Source: Vibrio neptunius
Lineage (GTDB): Bacteria; Pseudomonadota; Gammaproteobacteria; Enterobacterales; Vibrionaceae
NCBI RefSeq assembly: GCF_000967495.1
Contig: NZ_JXXU01000026.1
Coordinates: 1-61,006, forward strand
DNA length: 61,006 nucleotides
Direction of reading: 5' to 3'
Positions 34,268-47,205 of the stretch are shown piece after piece. The notes under the pieces are model-generated. The model was not told where the DNA came from. It saw nothing but the letters and a program-made list of their open reading frames with translations, and searched no databases. Made by a program: the position numbers and the translations under genes. Position 1 is the stretch's first letter. Each line of letters opens with the position of its first letter.

Positions 34268-35668
34268 ATGCAGGTGTGGTTGTACTTGCATTTCCCGACT
34301 CTACAACTGGATGCGCTGTACTCTGAACAGGCTCAGCAGCCTTTGGTAGTAGTTGATTCCAAACGTTTCCAAATCGTGCAATGCAATTTCGCCGCGCACG
34401 AACAAGGTATTCGACCGGGAATGGGACTGGGCAGCGCTAGCGCTTTGTGTCACTCGCTTCAGGTCCACCCCTATGATGAGAAGGTAGAGCAACAGACCTT
34501 ACTGGATATCGCTCAGTGGTTGTATATGGTGACCTCTGATCTGGTGCTCTTTCCGCCACAAGGGTTATTGCTAAAAGTCACAGACATGCTGTCACTCTAT
34601 GGTGGGCTGGATGCTTATTGGCACCGAGTATCACAACATTTACAGCAGCTGAGTATCCAGTATCAGTACGCTACTGGTTTTTCTCCCTTCTCTGCCATTC
34701 TGCTGGCAAAGTCTGGAAGTGCATTGATCAGCCAAGATAGAACTCAGCTCTGTGAAGCACTTAAACCCTACCCAGTTTCAGCCACTGAGCTTGACAGTAA
34801 ACAGGTTGAAAAACTCTCTCGTGTGGGAGTGTTAACCCTCAACGATCTGCTGGAACTGCCGATGCAAGAGGTCGCCAGACGTTTTGATATCGATTTGGTT
34901 AACTATGTCGGACGACTGATGGGTCAGTTTAAACACCCAGTAAATTTCTACCACCCACCTGAACACTTTCAAAGTTACCTTGAGTTGTTGTTTGATATCG
35001 AAAATATCCAATGGTTGGAAAAACCGTTATTAAAGCTGCTAAAAAAACTGGAAGGCTTCCTGACATTACGTAATCAGGTTGCATACGAACTTGAGTTGAC
35101 TCTTCATCAACGCGATCGTGGCGCTGGTGTGATTGCATTTACTTCAGCCTGTGGAGATTACTTCGCTCAGCGCTGGGCTAAGCTTTGTCAACTGACAATG
35201 GAGTCCATTCAACTTGATGCTCCAATACAAGGCTTAACTCTGAAAGTGGTACGGAGTGGCGAACTTGAGTCCACCAGCCAAGACATTTTCGCAGGACGCA
35301 AAGGCCAACAAACGGAGCTGGAGTTGATAGCTACACTACAAGCTAAGTTGGGTAACAACCAAGTCCTTAAAGTCGCACCAACAGATGATCCTAGACCAGA
35401 GAAATCGATGTCATTGTGCGCCCCCGATCTCCCCATTCCTACTAAAGTTTCGCTCTCTGGTTTACGCCCATCTTTAATGCTACCAACCCCAGAGCCTTTA
35501 ACAGAAAAGGTAAATGTTATACATGGCCCTGAACGCTTTGTGACTGGCTGGTGGGATGGTGATGAAATGACGCGTGATTATTTTATTGCGCGCAGCGACA
35601 GTGGACGTTGGCTCTGGATATTTCGTAATCAAGAAATGCAGTGGTTCCTGCACGGACTATTTAGCTAA
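34268..35668 (+). CDS. imuB: ImuB, Y-family polymerase-like protein
   Basis: 466 aa, related to Y-family DNA polymerases (start LYLHFPTLQLDALYSEQ; little-finger-like middle). The catalytic carboxylates of the Y-family fingers/palm are not evident (LVVVDSKRFQIVQCN in place of DNA-pol motifs), consistent with ImuB acting as a non-catalytic hub that binds the beta clamp and DnaE2. A clamp-binding peptide was not identified with certainty. Second gene of the SOS cassette; dnaE2 follows after 14 bases. Confidence 0.9.
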   Translation: MQVWLYLHFPTLQLDALYSEQAQQPLVVVDSKRFQIVQCNFAAHEQGIRPGMGLGSASALCHSLQVHPYDEKVEQQTLLDIAQWLYMVTSDLVLFPPQGLLLKVTDMLSLYGGLDAYWHRVSQHLQQLSIQYQYATGFSPFSAILLAKSGSALISQDRTQLCEALKPYPVSATELDSKQVEKLSRVGVLTLNDLLELPMQEVARRFDIDLVNYVGRLMGQFKHPVNFYHPPEHFQSYLELLFDIENIQWLEKPLLKLLKKLEGFLTLRNQVAYELELTLHQRDRGAGVIAFTSACGDYFAQRWAKLCQLTMESIQLDAPIQGLTLKVVRSGELESTSQDIFAGRKGQQTELELIATLQAKLGNNQVLKVAPTDDPRPEKSMSLCAPDLPIPTKVSLSGLRPSLMLPTPEPLTEKVNVIHGPERFVTGWWDGDEMTRDYFIARSDSGRWLWIFRNQEMQWFLHGLFS

Positions 35669-35682
35669 GCGGAGATGCGATA

Positions 35683-38754
<3,072 letters not shown>

Positions 38755-38767
38755 CCACCATAAACGG

Positions 38768-38793
38768 AAAAGGAGCCACTCGGCTCCCTTTAG
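38768..38793 (+). terminator. Terminator of the imuA-imuB-dnaE2 cassette
   Basis: AAAGGAGCC and GGCTCCCTTT form a hairpin just after the dnaE2 stop, ending in a short T-run. Confidence 0.6.
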
Positions 38794-39027
38794 ATTAACA
38801 GTTAGACGAGTTACCCATCGTCTTCAGCGTCCATACGTCTCTTTTTGTATTCCCTGTATAGTAACATGCATAAGGTCATCACAACCTTGTGACGTAAACC
38901 ATATCATGAATAGCAACTACCCTTCGCTTGTGATGAAAAGTGAAGATTAATTAATTCGCAAAGTAAATGATCGACCAAGTACAACCGGTAGTTCAACTGA
39001 TTTACATGCTTCATATCGATCGAGGTA

Positions 39028-39975
39028 CTATCTCGACAAAATGTCACGCAGTCGATCTTGTGCCACTTCAACCAATAAATCAGGCTGGAATTTAGAAATA
39101 AATCGGTCACAGCCAACTTTCTTCACCATCGCGTCATTAAAGCTGCCGCTTAGCGATGTATTGAGCGTGATATAGAGATCCTTTAACTTAGGATCGCTAC
39201 GGATTTCGTGAGTCAGCTTGTAGCCGTCCATCTCCGGCATTTCTGCATCGGTGATCATCAATAGCAATTCACGGGGCACGTCTTTACCCTCTTCACTCCA
39301 ACCTTTGATCAACCTAAGTGCCTCTAAGCCATCACGACATTCGAGAATATTCAAGCCGAGCTGAGACAGTGTTCCTTTAACCTGAGCTCGAGCAGTAGAA
39401 GAGTCATCCACAATAAGAACATTACGCCCAACCATTTGTGTAGATAGGTCTTCATCAAGTACACCTTCAGAGATAGAGACGTCGTAGTCGATGATCTCTG
39501 CCAGTACTTTTTCGACATCAATAATTTCAACGATTTTCTGCCCGTCCTCATCTTTGATGTGCGTAATAGCCGTCAGATAATTTGCTCGACCAGCCGTTTT
39601 CGGTGGTGGCTGAATTTCCGTCCAAGCCGTGTTGACGATATTACGCACTTGACCAACCAAAAAGCCCTGTATGGTACGGTTGTATTCTGTGATGATCAGA
39701 TTTTGCTCTTGATCTTCTTGTCGAGGGGGCGGAAACCCAATGGCACTTCGCAAATCAATCACAGGTACTGAGACTCCGCGCAGAGAAGCCACACCAGTAA
39801 TGTGGTGGTGTGAGCCTGGCATTTTGGTCAACGGCGGGACTTTGATCACCTCGCGAACCTTAAAAACGTTGATCGCAAAGACCTGACGGCTGTTAAGACT
39901 AAACAGCAGCAACTCCAATCGGTTTTCACCAACAAGATTCGTTCGCTGATCAACGCTATTTAAAACTCCGGACAT
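39028..39975 (-). CDS. cheV: Chemotaxis protein CheV
   Basis: About 315 aa from the ATG at 39975 (MSGVLNSVDQRTN). An N-terminal CheW domain (~20-165; LLLFSLNSRQVFAINVFKVRE, SLRGVSVPVIDL) couples receptors to CheA; a C-terminal receiver domain (~180-310) has NVLIVDDSSTAR, the phosphorylated Asp in MITDAEMPEMDG and the Thr/Lys switch residues. CheV tunes receptor-kinase arrays. Same position beside mlc-pykA as in V. cholerae. Confidence 0.95.
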   Translation of the reverse strand: MSGVLNSVDQRTNLVGENRLELLLFSLNSRQVFAINVFKVREVIKVPPLTKMPGSHHHITGVASLRGVSVPVIDLRSAIGFPPPRQEDQEQNLIITEYNRTIQGFLVGQVRNIVNTAWTEIQPPPKTAGRANYLTAITHIKDEDGQKIVEIIDVEKVLAEIIDYDVSISEGVLDEDLSTQMVGRNVLIVDDSSTARAQVKGTLSQLGLNILECRDGLEALRLIKGWSEEGKDVPRELLLMITDAEMPEMDGYKLTHEIRSDPKLKDLYITLNTSLSGSFNDAMVKKVGCDRFISKFQPDLLVEVAQDRLRDILSR

Positions 39976-40036
39976 ACGATCTCTCAACTACTTTGTAATA
40001 TATCAAAAATAGCCTAAAGCCAGGCTAAACAAAAAT

Positions 40037-40068
40037 AAACCCATACAACTTGAAGGTTATATGGGTTT
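40037..40068 (-). terminator. Terminator of mlc
   Basis: AAACCCATA/TATGGGTTT stem, followed on the minus strand by TTTATTTTTG, between mlc and cheV. Confidence 0.75.
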
Positions 40069-40099
40069 ACATAAAAGATAAAGCTTATTGACGACGAGC

Positions 40100-41317
40100 T
40101 TAGCCTTCTATCACTTTCATCAATAACAAGCCGTCGTAAAGTGCTTGTTTTATCAATGCCGCACCGGGCATTGTGGCCTGTTTATAGAAACGAGATTCGA
40201 CCACTTCGAGATCTTGATGGTACACAGGTAAACTTTGTTCTTGGATGCAATTTTGAATCGCTGGATACAAGACATCTTTCGCCTGATTGATGGCACCACC
40301 AATCAGAATTTTTTCTGGATTGAAGAGGTTAATGACAATAGCAATCGCCGAACCCAAATAACGACCTAGCTTTTCAACTGAATCTACAGCGAGAGGATCA
40401 CCGTTTGCAGCGGCTTCACAAATGTCTTCCACCGTCAGTTCATTAATATCAGACAGGGTTGATTCTTCACCGCTTGCTAGACGTTCTGACACCTCACTGC
40501 GGATTGCGTGAGAACTCGCTACAGTTTCAAGACAACCTCGATTACCACAATGACAAAGCTTACCATTAGGATCTATCTGAATGTGTCCCAACTCGCCAAT
40601 GTTGCCATGACGCCCTTGAAGTACGCGTCCATCGAGTACAATACCGGCTCCAAGACCATGGTGGATAGAAATGAGCACCGAGTTTTCGTTTTCCTGAGAA
40701 TGACCAAACAACTTCTCTGCCAGCGCCCAAGCTCGGGTGTCATTAGCAATAAAAACAGGTAACCCAGTCGCTTTATAAATTTCAGGGCCCAGAGAAAGGT
40801 TTTCGACATTGTAGTGCGGCATCTGTAACACTATGCCTTTCTCTGAATTCACCAAGCCTGGCAATGTTAAGGCAATACTGGTAACACGATCTAATTGCTC
40901 AGAATATGTCTGAAAGAACTCATCAATCTCATGGAGCAGACGAGCCAAAACATCGTCTTGGTCAATTTCATGGATATCGATCTTAGTGTCGATCAGGACA
41001 TCGCCGCCCAACTCATGCAAAGCAATGGTCAAATAACCACGGCCGAGACGCATTGAGAGAAACTGCCAGCCTTCATTGTTCACCTGTAGCCCTACTGCTG
41101 GGCGGCCGCGACTGGTCGCTTCCTGCACGGTCGTTTCGTGGATCAGGTGAGCATCGATGAGCTCACGGGTAATTTTGGTAATACTTGCGGGGGCAAGCTC
41201 GCTCTCTTTTGACAGGTCAATCCGCGAGATAGGGCCTTTTTGATCAATGAGTTTATATACACGGCCAGCATTGACCTGCTTGATGTGATCAATATGGCCT
41301 GGTTGAGCCATGTACAT
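40100..41317 (-). CDS. mlc: ROK-family repressor Mlc
   Basis: 405 aa. N-terminal winged helix starting QPGHIDHIKQVNAGRVYKLI, nearly the same as E. coli Mlc, then a ROK domain with the zinc motif CHCGNRGCLE. Mlc represses ptsG and other PTS genes and is titrated away by dephosphorylated glucose permease (PtsG) at the membrane. ptsG lies 6.5 kb away in this window. GGAG lies six bases before the ATG. NagC is a paralogue but matches less well. Divergent from pykA. Confidence 0.9.
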   Translation of the reverse strand: MYMAQPGHIDHIKQVNAGRVYKLIDQKGPISRIDLSKESELAPASITKITRELIDAHLIHETTVQEATSRGRPAVGLQVNNEGWQFLSMRLGRGYLTIALHELGGDVLIDTKIDIHEIDQDDVLARLLHEIDEFFQTYSEQLDRVTSIALTLPGLVNSEKGIVLQMPHYNVENLSLGPEIYKATGLPVFIANDTRAWALAEKLFGHSQENENSVLISIHHGLGAGIVLDGRVLQGRHGNIGELGHIQIDPNGKLCHCGNRGCLETVASSHAIRSEVSERLASGEESTLSDINELTVEDICEAAANGDPLAVDSVEKLGRYLGSAIAIVINLFNPEKILIGGAINQAKDVLYPAIQNCIQEQSLPVYHQDLEVVESRFYKQATMPGAALIKQALYDGLLLMKVIEG

Positions 41318-41614
41318 AGGATGCTCCGAATATCAACAACTGGGCAATTTTTTTACTTTGCGAAGTAATTGTGAAGAGCTTTGATAGATCGCCGTGACAA
41401 GCATCACGGATAAACATGATTCTTTGGGCGTTCAATCAAATTGCAAAACCGATATCACATTTAAGCGTTCATTTTTTTGCATTAATAAATATGTGTGTAT
41501 GACGAGATAAATTGCCCCTAAATCTCTCATAACTCAGCATTTTGCATATACTCAATTGGGGCCTCTATAATTTTATGACTCATAGAGGCTCATGGTTTGA
41601 TCAAGGAACTCATC

Positions 41615-43057
41615 ATGACTGCAATACAAAGAAGAACAAAAATCGTCACTACGTTAGGTCCGTCTACGGACAAAGAGGGGATTCTCGAAGCTATCATTCA
41701 GGCTGGCGCAAATGTGGTCAGAATGAATTTTTCACACGGCACCGAAGAAGATCATATTCAGCGAGCCACTCGCGTACGTAATATTGCGGCTCAATATGGT
41801 ACCAATGTCGCCATCTTAGGAGACCTCCAAGGTCCCAAAATTCGGGTATCAACATTCAAAGACAACAAGATTCATCTCGCCGTCGGGGACAGCTTCATTC
41901 TCGACAGTGACCTCGCTCAGGGAGAAGGTGATCAACATGCTGTAGGCCTTGACTACAAAGAGCTACCGCAAGACGTTTCAACAGGCGATGTTTTACTGCT
42001 CGACGATGGTCGTGTTCAACTGCAAGTCACCAAGGTCTCTGGCAATCAAGTGATTACCAAAGTCATTATTGGCGGTCCACTCTCTAACAATAAAGGTATT
42101 AATAAAAAAGGAGGAGGCTTATCAGCAGATGCACTGACTGAAAAAGATAAGAATGACATCAAGGTCGCAGCACAAATTAAAGTGGATTACCTCGCGGTTT
42201 CGTTTCCACGTAATGGCGAAGACATGAAGTACGCTCGTCGCCTAGCAAGGGACGCTGGATTAGAAGCAAAATTAGTCGCAAAGGTAGAGCGTGCTGAAAC
42301 GGTAGAAAGTGAAGAGAATATCGACGATATCATTCTCGCTTCAGATGCCGTCATGGTTGCTCGTGGCGATTTAGGGGTAGAAATTGGAGACCCAGAATTA
42401 ATTGGTGTACAAAAACAACTTATTCGCCGAGCGCGAAGCCTCAACCGCACCGTCATCACAGCGACTCAGATGATGGAATCCATGATCGAAAATCCTATGC
42501 CTACCCGTGCGGAAGTCATGGACGTGGCAAATGCCGTCTTAGATGGCACCGACGCGGTAATGCTTTCAGGAGAAACTGCAGCAGGTAAATACCCTCTGGA
42601 AACCGTGCGCTCAATGGCAGAGGTATGTTTAGGCGCGGAAAAAATGTCGGCTATTAACCGGTCTAATTACCGAATGGACTCCGTGTTCAAAAGCAGCGAA
42701 GAAACCATCGCTATGTCGACTATGTTCGCTGCAAATCATATGAAAGGTGTCAAAGGCATAGTGACTCTTACCGAATCGGGTCGCACAGCATTGATGATGT
42801 CACGACTCAGTTCAGGTCTACCTATCTTTGCCCTATCACGGAATGAAAGCACCCTGAACCACACTGCTCTGTATCGCGGTGTCACACCTGTTTACTTCGA
42901 CTCCAAAGGCGATTCAGGTTTACCGACGGCCAAAGCGGCCGTTAATTGTTTAAAAGAAAAAGGATTACTCCATGAAGGCGACCTAGTGATCATCACTCAG
43001 GGTGATGTCATGGACGTCGTGGGGTCAACCAACTGCATGCGTGTCCTGTCTGCTTAA
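41615..43057 (+). CDS. pykA: Pyruvate kinase II
   Basis: 480 aa from the ATG at 41615 (AAGGA upstream), the E. coli PykA length. Motifs: [36 protein letters not shown], substrate lysine region [22 protein letters not shown] and [10 protein letters not shown]. PykA rather than PykF by [15 protein letters not shown] and [16 protein letters not shown]. It makes pyruvate and ATP from phosphoenolpyruvate. The 297-base upstream gap shared with mlc should hold both promoters; I could not fix them. Confidence 0.95.
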   Translation: MTAIQRRTKIVTTLGPSTDKEGILEAIIQAGANVVRMNFSHGTEEDHIQRATRVRNIAAQYGTNVAILGDLQGPKIRVSTFKDNKIHLAVGDSFILDSDLAQGEGDQHAVGLDYKELPQDVSTGDVLLLDDGRVQLQVTKVSGNQVITKVIIGGPLSNNKGINKKGGGLSADALTEKDKNDIKVAAQIKVDYLAVSFPRNGEDMKYARRLARDAGLEAKLVAKVERAETVESEENIDDIILASDAVMVARGDLGVEIGDPELIGVQKQLIRRARSLNRTVITATQMMESMIENPMPTRAEVMDVANAVLDGTDAVMLSGETAAGKYPLETVRSMAEVCLGAEKMSAINRSNYRMDSVFKSSEETIAMSTMFAANHMKGVKGIVTLTESGRTALMMSRLSSGLPIFALSRNESTLNHTALYRGVTPVYFDSKGDSGLPTAKAAVNCLKEKGLLHEGDLVIITQGDVMDVVGSTNCMRVLSA

Positions 43058-43067
43058 AAGTGGCTGA

Positions 43068-43090
43068 GAGGGAGCGATAAGAGCTCCCTC
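43068..43090. terminator. Terminator between pykA and the patatin gene
   Basis: Perfect 8-bp stem GAGGGAGC/GCTCCCTC with a seven-base loop between two convergent genes. Confidence 0.7.
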
Positions 43091-43092
43091 GA

Positions 43093-44238
43093 TCATTTCT
43101 GTATGTTAGGAACCAAACGTTTTGAGACGGAAGCAAACATCTCTACAAATCGGAAACCCGAATCAAGCCCCATTTGATAGTCGTGCAGAAGCGCTTGTCG
43201 ATCACTCATCAGCGAGTTGGACATCAAAGGCTGCTCTGGCTTGATCTGGATAATAAAGCAATCGTCTGGTGGATTGTGAAGAAAATCTTGAGTCAGGGAA
43301 TAGGTCTGATAGTGAACCATTAACATGTCTGCCAGCCCCGAATCAAATTTCTCTCCAAGTAGATGACTTAATCGATAGATATCATCCGCTCCAAACAACC
43401 AACGTCCGCCGTTGAGAGACTCCAAGTGCTGCAATTTATCTTCCTGAGAACGTTGCAATTGCTCTGTAAAGAAACTTGCCCAATCTCCTTTCCATTGAGC
43501 AAGCTTTTGCTGCCAATGTTCTTGAACAAGATTAAACGAATCACGGTACCATTTAACGTCATTTTCGTGAGGCACATTTTCTGTCGCCGTTTTCAGATCT
43601 TCCCCTTCTGTGCGTATCACAACAATACAACGCGCCTCCTTACGCCATGCCTCTTGAACAGGAATGGACGCCGAAACTCCTCCGTCCACATACTCCCCAT
43701 GCTCAAACGCCACCGCTTCATGGTACAACCTCGGGATCGCGCAAGTGGCAATGAGTACTTTGCGCCAATCATCCTGAAGCATAGGTAAATAATGATCGAA
43801 AAGACGACTAGTATCTGTGACCGCAGCAAACGCCTGACGATCTGCCAAAACCCGTCGCCCCATATCGATATCCAGCTTGTAGGGGAAATCACTGATCTTA
43901 TCTAGCGCCCAGTCGATACCCAAATACTGCTTGCGCCTAATGTAACGAAACAGGTTAAAAAACTCTGCATCAGTTGTGAGTTCAAGAATGAATGAGCGCC
44001 CTATTCCTCGTTGGCGACAAAGATAGCCACAAAGATTTAGCGCACCTGCTGAAGTACCGTAAAAGGTATCAAAAGGGTCGAAATTAGATAGAAGAAAGGC
44101 ATCAAGAACACCCGAAGTAAAAATGCCACGCTGGCCCCCCCCTTGAGCGACCAACGCATTCTTACCGCCAGTATACTTAGCAAGGCGTTGAGTATCCAAC
44201 TGGATAGCAGCGCTGGTAACGACACCGCTGTTGTCCAT
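43093..44238 (-). CDS. Patatin-like phospholipase (YjjU type)
   Basis: 381 aa. Patatin catalytic dyad: oxyanion loop GGGQRGIFTSG, Ser in YGTSAGAL (GXSXG) and Asp in YVDGGVSAS. The layout and the sequences around both motifs resemble E. coli YjjU. Expected to be a cytoplasmic lipid acyl hydrolase; no secretion signal and no effector-type immunity gene beside it. It follows the micropeptide gene at 44248 by nine bases, so the two are probably one transcript. Confidence 0.85.
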   Translation of the reverse strand: MDNSGVVTSAAIQLDTQRLAKYTGGKNALVAQGGGQRGIFTSGVLDAFLLSNFDPFDTFYGTSAGALNLCGYLCRQRGIGRSFILELTTDAEFFNLFRYIRRKQYLGIDWALDKISDFPYKLDIDMGRRVLADRQAFAAVTDTSRLFDHYLPMLQDDWRKVLIATCAIPRLYHEAVAFEHGEYVDGGVSASIPVQEAWRKEARCIVVIRTEGEDLKTATENVPHENDVKWYRDSFNLVQEHWQQKLAQWKGDWASFFTEQLQRSQEDKLQHLESLNGGRWLFGADDIYRLSHLLGEKFDSGLADMLMVHYQTYSLTQDFLHNPPDDCFIIQIKPEQPLMSNSLMSDRQALLHDYQMGLDSGFRFVEMFASVSKRLVPNIQK

Positions 44239-44247
44239 AAGCTCAAC

Positions 44248-44340
44248 CTAGGCAGAAGTGATCGCGACTAAACCAAAACCAATCAGAACCGCAAAAACGG
44301 CCACAGTGATGACTAACGCGTATTTTAGTTCGTGTTCCAT
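44248..44340 (-). CDS. ynhF: YnhF-family membrane micropeptide, 30 aa
   Basis: The ATG at 44340 follows an ideal ribosome site AAGGAGG. The 30-residue product begins MEHELKYALVITVAV and is a single membrane helix, similar in length and pattern (xxxLKxxLVxTxxV) to E. coli YnhF, a stress-associated inner-membrane micropeptide of unknown role. It ends nine bases before the patatin-like phospholipase gene. The match is short, so the family name rests on pattern plus size. Confidence 0.8.
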   Translation of the reverse strand: MEHELKYALVITVAVFAVLIGFGLVAITSA

Positions 44341-44473
44341 AGACACCTCCTTGATTGTGTAACAAAGTAATAACATCGTTGTGAGGCATCTTCAATAATT
44401 CCCTTTTTTCTGTGCGTAATTATGACGTTACTATCACAATTAATAGGTGTAGCGCTCTGATTGGACAATCTTT

Positions 44474-45067
44474 ATGGACATCAACAGGATTCACCTTTTC
44501 GTTTGTACTTTGCTCTGTTTTGCTCCACCAACTCTTGCAGATGTTTATCTGACACCATGGGTTGGTTATACGGTAGGTGGAAGCGTGGAAAATCAAGATC
44601 AACAGAACTATGACCTTAAGGGTTCTGAAAGCTTTGCTATCAGTACTGAAATGGATTTCGACAAAGGTAGAATAGGTTTGTTTTACGCCAATCAACACAC
44701 TAGTGTCGAGACGCTTGGTCTTGGTTCGACCATGCATTACCTTCACTTTCAGAGTAGCATCTATTACCCCGTCAAGGAGTCGCTACACAGCTATCTCGGT
44801 GTGGGGCTTGGAGGCTCGTACATAGATGCTGATTGGGTCACAGACGAATTTGGTTTTTCGGCTAGTATCTTTGGAGGGTTTGCGTACCGTCTCACTGATA
44901 ATTTTGCGCTAAATACTCAGTTACGTTGGCTTGGTACCGTTGTTGATAATGATACAAGTGGAATATGTTCTTTACCCGCATCACAGTCAGGAAGCTGCAT
45001 CATCAAGTTTAAAACAGATTGGATGAATCAGTTTTCGGCTAACTTAGGGTTAACTTGGCATTTCTAG
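44474..45067 (+). CDS. Outer-membrane beta-barrel protein
   Basis: 197 aa with a signal peptide (cleavage near residue 22, PTLA-DVY). The mature part has alternating amphipathic strands and aromatic girdles, and ends in a terminal Phe (LGLTWHF), the signature recognised by the BAM complex. Probably an eight-stranded barrel of OmpW/OmpA-like size. There is one Cys pair in an outer loop (GICSLPASQSGSCII). Ligand and exact family not recognised. Confidence 0.75.
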   Translation: MDINRIHLFVCTLLCFAPPTLADVYLTPWVGYTVGGSVENQDQQNYDLKGSESFAISTEMDFDKGRIGLFYANQHTSVETLGLGSTMHYLHFQSSIYYPVKESLHSYLGVGLGGSYIDADWVTDEFGFSASIFGGFAYRLTDNFALNTQLRWLGTVVDNDTSGICSLPASQSGSCIIKFKTDWMNQFSANLGLTWHF

Positions 45068-45578
45068 GAAACAATAAGATCACACTATTAACAATTTAGT
45101 AAAATAAATCAAACAGGCGGATGTTTTTCAGTCATACACTCTTTAAATGCAAAAAGGATTAAATTTCAATTAAACAACATTGTTACAAACTTTTATTCTA
45201 CATAGTGATATTTTAATAACTATACTTACCGTCAAACTGTCATAAAAACAATTTTATCACCAACCAAGAACACTACCTTTACAACTACAATCTATTGCTT
45301 TAACTCATATTAGTAGTTAGTCTTTTCTTTATGCGCAGCTGATTATTTTAGCTAAAGCAAACACGCACTCAACTTTTTAGAATTAAAATCTGAGAAATAT
45401 TAGCAAAAGCAGTGTAAATAACCAAAAAATCATTCTATTGACGATATTTTATCAAGCATATCGATATATCTTCAAATACCTGCTTTCCAACTTGTGAAGC
45501 TTTTTAGGCTGCCGTTCAGTCTAAAATTCGCTTTATGGTAGCTTCAATCTCAGATACTGGATTTACAGGAGTCCTTTT
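45068..45578. other. Long AT-rich gap upstream of the SNF transporter
   Basis: About 510 bases, strongly AT-rich, no open frame of note on either strand and no clear terminator hairpin after the barrel-protein gene. It must contain the transporter's promoter and perhaps a long leader. I found no riboswitch core or convincing regulator site; a single CTGTCAT followed by AT-rich sequence near 45236 is too little to call a Pho box. Confidence 0.4.
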
Positions 45579-47039
45579 ATGAAGCGAGAACAATGGGGAT
45601 CCCGCGCTGGATTTATTCTAGCCGCTGTCGGATCGGCTATCGGTCTGGGAAACATTTGGCGTTTCCCTTATATGGCCTATGAAAACGGTGGTGGTGCCTT
45701 CTTTATACCTTACCTTTTTGCCATGATCACCGCAGGCATTCCCTTTATGATCCTTGAATTCAGCATGGGTCAGAAATATCGTGGTAGCGCACCTCGTACG
45801 CTAGCAAAAATTCACTCTAAATTTGAATGGCTAGGCTGGTTTCAAGTAGGTGTCGCAGCGGTTATTGCTGTTTACTACGTTGCTGTTATCGGTTGGGCAA
45901 TTTCCTACTTTGGTATGTCTTTCAACCAAAGCTGGGGCACCGATACCAATGCCTTCTTCTTCAGTGAATACCTTGGTTTAGGCGATAACTCGCCAACTAA
46001 CCTAGGAAGCATTCAATGGAAAATTGCCGTTGCGATGCTAATTGCATGGGGTATCACTTACGCGGCTATTGTCGGTGGTGTCAAAGCAGGCATTGAGCGC
46101 GCATCTAAGATCATGATGCCGATTCTATTTATCATGGTTGTGCTACTGATTGGTCGTATGGTTTTCCTTCCTGGTGCCTTGGACGGCGTAAACTATATGT
46201 TTGAACCTGACTTTAGCAAAATCTGGGATGTGAAAGTTTGGGCAGCCGCGTATGGCCAGATCTTCTTCACTCTGAGTATTGGTTTCGCTATCATGCTGGC
46301 TTATTCAAGCTACTTGCCTGAAAAATCAGACATTACTAACAACGCCTTCATGACGGTTTTGATTAACTGTGGCTTCTCAATCCTAGCTGGTATCATGATC
46401 TTCTCAGTCCTTGGCTATATGGCGCAAGAGCAAGGCAAACCTCTGACTGAAGTCGTATCAGCAGGCGTTGGTTTAGCATTTGTTACACTGCCAGCTGCAA
46501 TCAACTTGCTGCCAGCGCCGTACATCCTAGGCCCACTTTTCTTCTTCGCACTAGTAGTTGCAGGTCTAAGCTCACACATTTCCATCATGGAAGCTGTGAC
46601 GTCTGCCGTTATCGACAAACTAAAGTGGAGCCGTAAGAAAGCAGCAAGCGTTGTTATTGGTGTTGGAGTTGTCGTTTCTATGGCATTTGCAACCAATGGC
46701 GGTCTACTATTACTAGATTTGGTCGATCACTTCGCGAACAATGTCGGCATCATGGTGGGTGGTTTTGTCGAGATTATTCTTATGGCTTGGTTACTGAATA
46801 AAGTCGGTGATGTACGCGAATACGTTAATGAGATCTCTGACTTTTCTATCGGTGCTTGGTTCGTGGTTTGTCTGCGCTTCATCACTCCGATTATGCTAGC
46901 CGTTATTCTAGCAACCAAACTACAAACACTATTCACTGAAGGCTACGGTGGCTATGACCTAACCCTTGGTTGGGCAATGATTGCTGCTCTATTTGTTATT
47001 GGTGTATTGATTAACGCAACAAGTCGTAAGGAGGCCTGA
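45579..47039 (+). CDS. Sodium-dependent transporter of the NSS/SNF family (MetP-like)
   Basis: 486 aa with about 11-12 membrane helices. The family's sodium/substrate site is clear in helix 1 (GSAIGLGNIWRFPY) and helix 6 (YGQIFFTLSIGFAIM). It imports an amino acid with sodium at the inner membrane. A 33-aa MetS-type subunit follows two bases after its stop, as in the Corynebacterium MetPS methionine/alanine importer, so methionine or alanine is the likely substrate. That is inference from gene context. Confidence 0.9.
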   Translation: MKREQWGSRAGFILAAVGSAIGLGNIWRFPYMAYENGGGAFFIPYLFAMITAGIPFMILEFSMGQKYRGSAPRTLAKIHSKFEWLGWFQVGVAAVIAVYYVAVIGWAISYFGMSFNQSWGTDTNAFFFSEYLGLGDNSPTNLGSIQWKIAVAMLIAWGITYAAIVGGVKAGIERASKIMMPILFIMVVLLIGRMVFLPGALDGVNYMFEPDFSKIWDVKVWAAAYGQIFFTLSIGFAIMLAYSSYLPEKSDITNNAFMTVLINCGFSILAGIMIFSVLGYMAQEQGKPLTEVVSAGVGLAFVTLPAAINLLPAPYILGPLFFFALVVAGLSSHISIMEAVTSAVIDKLKWSRKKAASVVIGVGVVVSMAFATNGGLLLLDLVDHFANNVGIMVGGFVEIILMAWLLNKVGDVREYVNEISDFSIGAWFVVCLRFITPIMLAVILATKLQTLFTEGYGGYDLTLGWAMIAALFVIGVLINATSRKEA

Positions 47040-47041
47040 TC

Positions 47042-47143
47042 ATGACAACAGGTGCGATTATTATGATGATACTGGGCCTTGGAATTACTTGGGGCGGCGC
47101 TGCTATATGTATCAAACGAGCAATGAATAAACAGCAGCAGTGA
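47042..47143 (+). CDS. metS: MetS-family small subunit of the NSS transporter, 33 aa
   Basis: The ATG at 47042 is preceded by AAGGAGG inside the end of the transporter gene. The product (MTTGAIIMMILGLGITWGGA, then a basic tail) is a single membrane helix matching the MetS small-subunit pattern. In Corynebacterium both MetP and MetS are needed for methionine uptake. Co-translated with the transporter. A strong terminator follows at 47163. Confidence 0.9.
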   Translation: MTTGAIIMMILGLGITWGGAAICIKRAMNKQQQ

Positions 47144-47162
47144 TTACTGTTGTTGCTTGAGT

Positions 47163-47194
47163 AAAAATGCCGACACTGAGTGTCGGCATTTTTT
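47163..47194 (+). terminator. Terminator of the transporter-metS operon
   Basis: AAAAATGCCGACACT and AGTGTCGGCATTTTTT pair almost without a loop and end in a T-run. Confidence 0.9.
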
Positions 47195-47205
47195 ATTGGT
47201 CAGAG

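Noticed and set aside
38879..38892. CRP-like palindrome TCACAA-CC-TTGTGA
   Set aside because: Spacing is wrong for CRP and it lies between two gene ends, not before a promoter.
45236..45262. Pho box upstream of the SNF transporter
   Set aside because: Only one CTGTCAT unit; the second repeat at 11-bp spacing is missing.
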